Part shown: positions 5,597 to 6,913 of the stretch, piece by piece | Layout: the number at the start of each line of letters is the position of its first letter | How positions within the stretch are numbered: the stretch's first letter is position 1 | Position numbers and translations under genes: made by a program | Assembly (NCBI GenBank): GCA_020054175.1 | Contig: JAGVLR010000209.1 | Span: 1-6,913 of the forward strand | Length of the DNA: 6,913 nucleotides | Direction: 5' to 3' | From: Candidatus Dadabacteria bacterium | Lineage (GTDB): Bacteria > Desulfobacterota_D > UBA1144 > Nemesobacterales > UBA2774 | Notes under the pieces: generated by a model | Database searches by the model: none | Seen by the model: only the letters and a program-made list of their open reading frames with translations | What the model was told of the DNA's origin: nothing

Positions 5597-6913
5597 ATGA
5601 CGAAACAAAACAGGCTTGCAAACGAAAAGAGCCCCTACCTTCTTCAGCACGCCGGAAACCCTGTGGACTGGTACCCGTGGGGAGAAGAGGCGTTCGAGAA
5701 GGCCGCCAGGGAAGATAAACCCATACTGCTTTCGATCGGGTATTCGACGTGTCACTGGTGCCACGTTATGGAGCACGAGTCGTTCGAGGACCCGGATGTC
5801 GCGCGGCTCATGAACGAGGCGTTCGTGTCGATTAAGGTCGACCGTGAGGAAAGGCCCGACATAGACGCTATATACATGACGGTGTGTCAGATCCTCTCCA
5901 AGGGCGGGTGCGGGTGGCCGCTGAATATAGTAATGACTCCGGACAGGAAGCCATTTTTCGCGGCGACATATATACCGAAGGAGGCACGCTTCGGAAGGGC
6001 GGGTATGGTGGATCTCGTGCCGAAGATAAAGGAGATATGGGACACGCAGAGGGAAGAGGTTATAAAGTCGGCCGAGAGCATAACTGCGGCGATGAAAAAG
6101 GCGGCAGACATCAGGATCGAGGCGAGCGGCGGCGCTCCGGGAATGAGCGCGTTGACGACGGGATTCAATCAGCTTCACGAGAGGTTCGACGACGTGCACG
6201 GCGGATTCGGCGCCAGGCCGAAGTTTCCGACGCCGCACAATCTCGTATTCCTTTTAAGATACTGGAAGCGGACAGGTGACGAAGAAGCGCTTTACATGGT
6301 GGAGAAAACCCTCTCTGAAATGAGGCTCGGCGGTATATACGATCATGTCGGCTTCGGGTTTCACAGGTATTCGACCGATCCGGAATGGCTCCTGCCGCAT
6401 TTCGAGAAGATGCTCTACGACCAGGCGCTTCTGGTCATGGCGTACACAGAGGCTTATCAGGCGACAGGAAAAGAAATCTATAAAAAAACCGCACGAGAGA
6501 TCATTGCCTACGTTTTAACGGACATGACTTCGCCCGAGGGCGGGTTCTATTCTGCGGAGGACGCCGACAGCGAGGGAATAGAGGGAAAGTTTTACGTCTG
6601 GACGACGGAGGAGCTGGAAGCTGTTTTAGGGGAGGATGACGGCGGGCTTATCGCGCGGCTGTATAACGCGCTTCCAGGTGGCAACTTCAGCGAGGAGGCC
6701 TCGGGGGAAAGCTCGGGAGAGAACATACTTTATTTGAGAAGCCCGCTCGACCAGATTGCCGAGTCGTTCGGCCCGGGCGCGGGCGAGATTCTGAAGAAAG
6801 TTGAAAGAGCGAGGGAGAAGCTGTTCGAAGCGCGCGAGAAGCGCATACATCCCTACAAAGATGACAAGATTCTGACGGACTGGAACGGGCTCATGATTGC
6901 GGCGCTTTCTAAG
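5597..6913 (+). CDS. DUF255 / YyaL-type thioredoxin-fold protein (3' end cut by window)
   Basis: The first 439 residues of a protein that is usually about 680 long. It matches the YyaL/SSP411 family: an N-terminal thioredoxin-like domain (DUF255) joined to an (alpha/alpha)6 barrel resembling sugar epimerases and glycosidases. The opening NRLANEKSPYLLQHAGNPVD is diagnostic. The redox motif is C52-HW-C55, followed by KVDREERPDID (80-90) and GWPLN (106-110). Barrel signatures follow: GGFGARPKFPTPHN (202-215), GGIYDHVGFGFHRYS (245-259), WLLPHFEKMLYDQAL (264-278), GGFYSAEDADSEG (315-327) and HPYKDDKILTDWNG (418-431). No signal peptide is seen, so it is probably cytosolic. Its substrate is not established; dithiol redox activity is inferred from CxxC. 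Cysteines at 97 and 105 are additional. The start ATG 5597 fits the family N-terminus. It diverges from the dynamin-like gene. Confidence 0.94.
   Translation, partial: MTKQNRLANEKSPYLLQHAGNPVDWYPWGEEAFEKAAREDKPILLSIGYSTCHWCHVMEHESFEDPDVARLMNEAFVSIKVDREERPDIDAIYMTVCQILSKGGCGWPLNIVMTPDRKPFFAATYIPKEARFGRAGMVDLVPKIKEIWDTQREEVIKSAESITAAMKKAADIRIEASGGAPGMSALTTGFNQLHERFDDVHGGFGARPKFPTPHNLVFLLRYWKRTGDEEALYMVEKTLSEMRLGGIYDHVGFGFHRYSTDPEWLLPHFEKMLYDQALLVMAYTEAYQATGKEIYKKTAREIIAYVLTDMTSPEGGFYSAEDADSEGIEGKFYVWTTEELEAVLGEDDGGLIARLYNALPGGNFSEEASGESSGENILYLRSPLDQIAESFGPGAGEILKKVERAREKLFEAREKRIHPYKDDKILTDWNGLMIAALSK

Noticed and set aside
5366..6238. Minus-strand open frame of 290 codons opposite the YyaL-type gene
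   Set aside because: Its Arg-rich, low-information sequence mirrors the YyaL frame, which carries all the conserved family motifs.

Overview
The window holds six protein-coding genes, two of them cut by the window ends. No RNA genes, mobile elements or CRISPR arrays were seen. The DNA is moderately GC-rich, and the genes use ATA (Ile) and AGG (Arg) codons freely. All six products belong to bacterial families. The pairing of a c-di-GMP-type PilZ protein with a membrane-anchored dynamin-like GTPase suggests a free-living, Gram-negative-type bacterium, perhaps a deltaproteobacterial (Desulfobacterota-like) or related uncultivated lineage. That placement is an impression from gene families and codon use, not a demonstrated assignment.

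Left part (1-2928, minus strand): a likely three-gene operon read right to left. First is the ribosome-associated GTPase BipA/TypA. After a 10-base gap comes a DUF938 SAM-dependent methyltransferase. After a further 63 bases comes a DUF6790 multi-pass membrane protein that runs off the left edge. The last gene is easy to miss because its stop lies outside the window.

Middle (2929-3646): a divergent control region of about 250 bases separates bipA from a small PilZ-domain protein on the plus strand. It contains a duplicated TGGACT/AAAGTCT element on the pilZ side. On the bipA side there is a promoter-like pair and a short hairpin that buries a perfect Shine-Dalgarno-like sequence.

Right part (3647-6913): a bacterial dynamin-like GTPase on the minus strand converges on pilZ with only 48 bases between stop codons. 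It diverges, across a 243-base region, from a DUF255/YyaL-type thioredoxin-fold protein on the plus strand that is cut by the right edge.

How the genes may relate: the bipA operon looks like translation or stress housekeeping plus two uncharacterised partners. PilZ, dynamin and YyaL are transcribed separately, and nothing in the sequence proves they share a pathway. The most notable cross-gene signal is in how genes start. Only the dynamin gene has a clear, well-spaced Shine-Dalgarno sequence. Several others have a TATAAT-like hexamer directly before the start codon, as expected for leaderless or near-leaderless transcripts. I found no clear novel multi-gene system here; the findings are modest regulatory and family-level observations.
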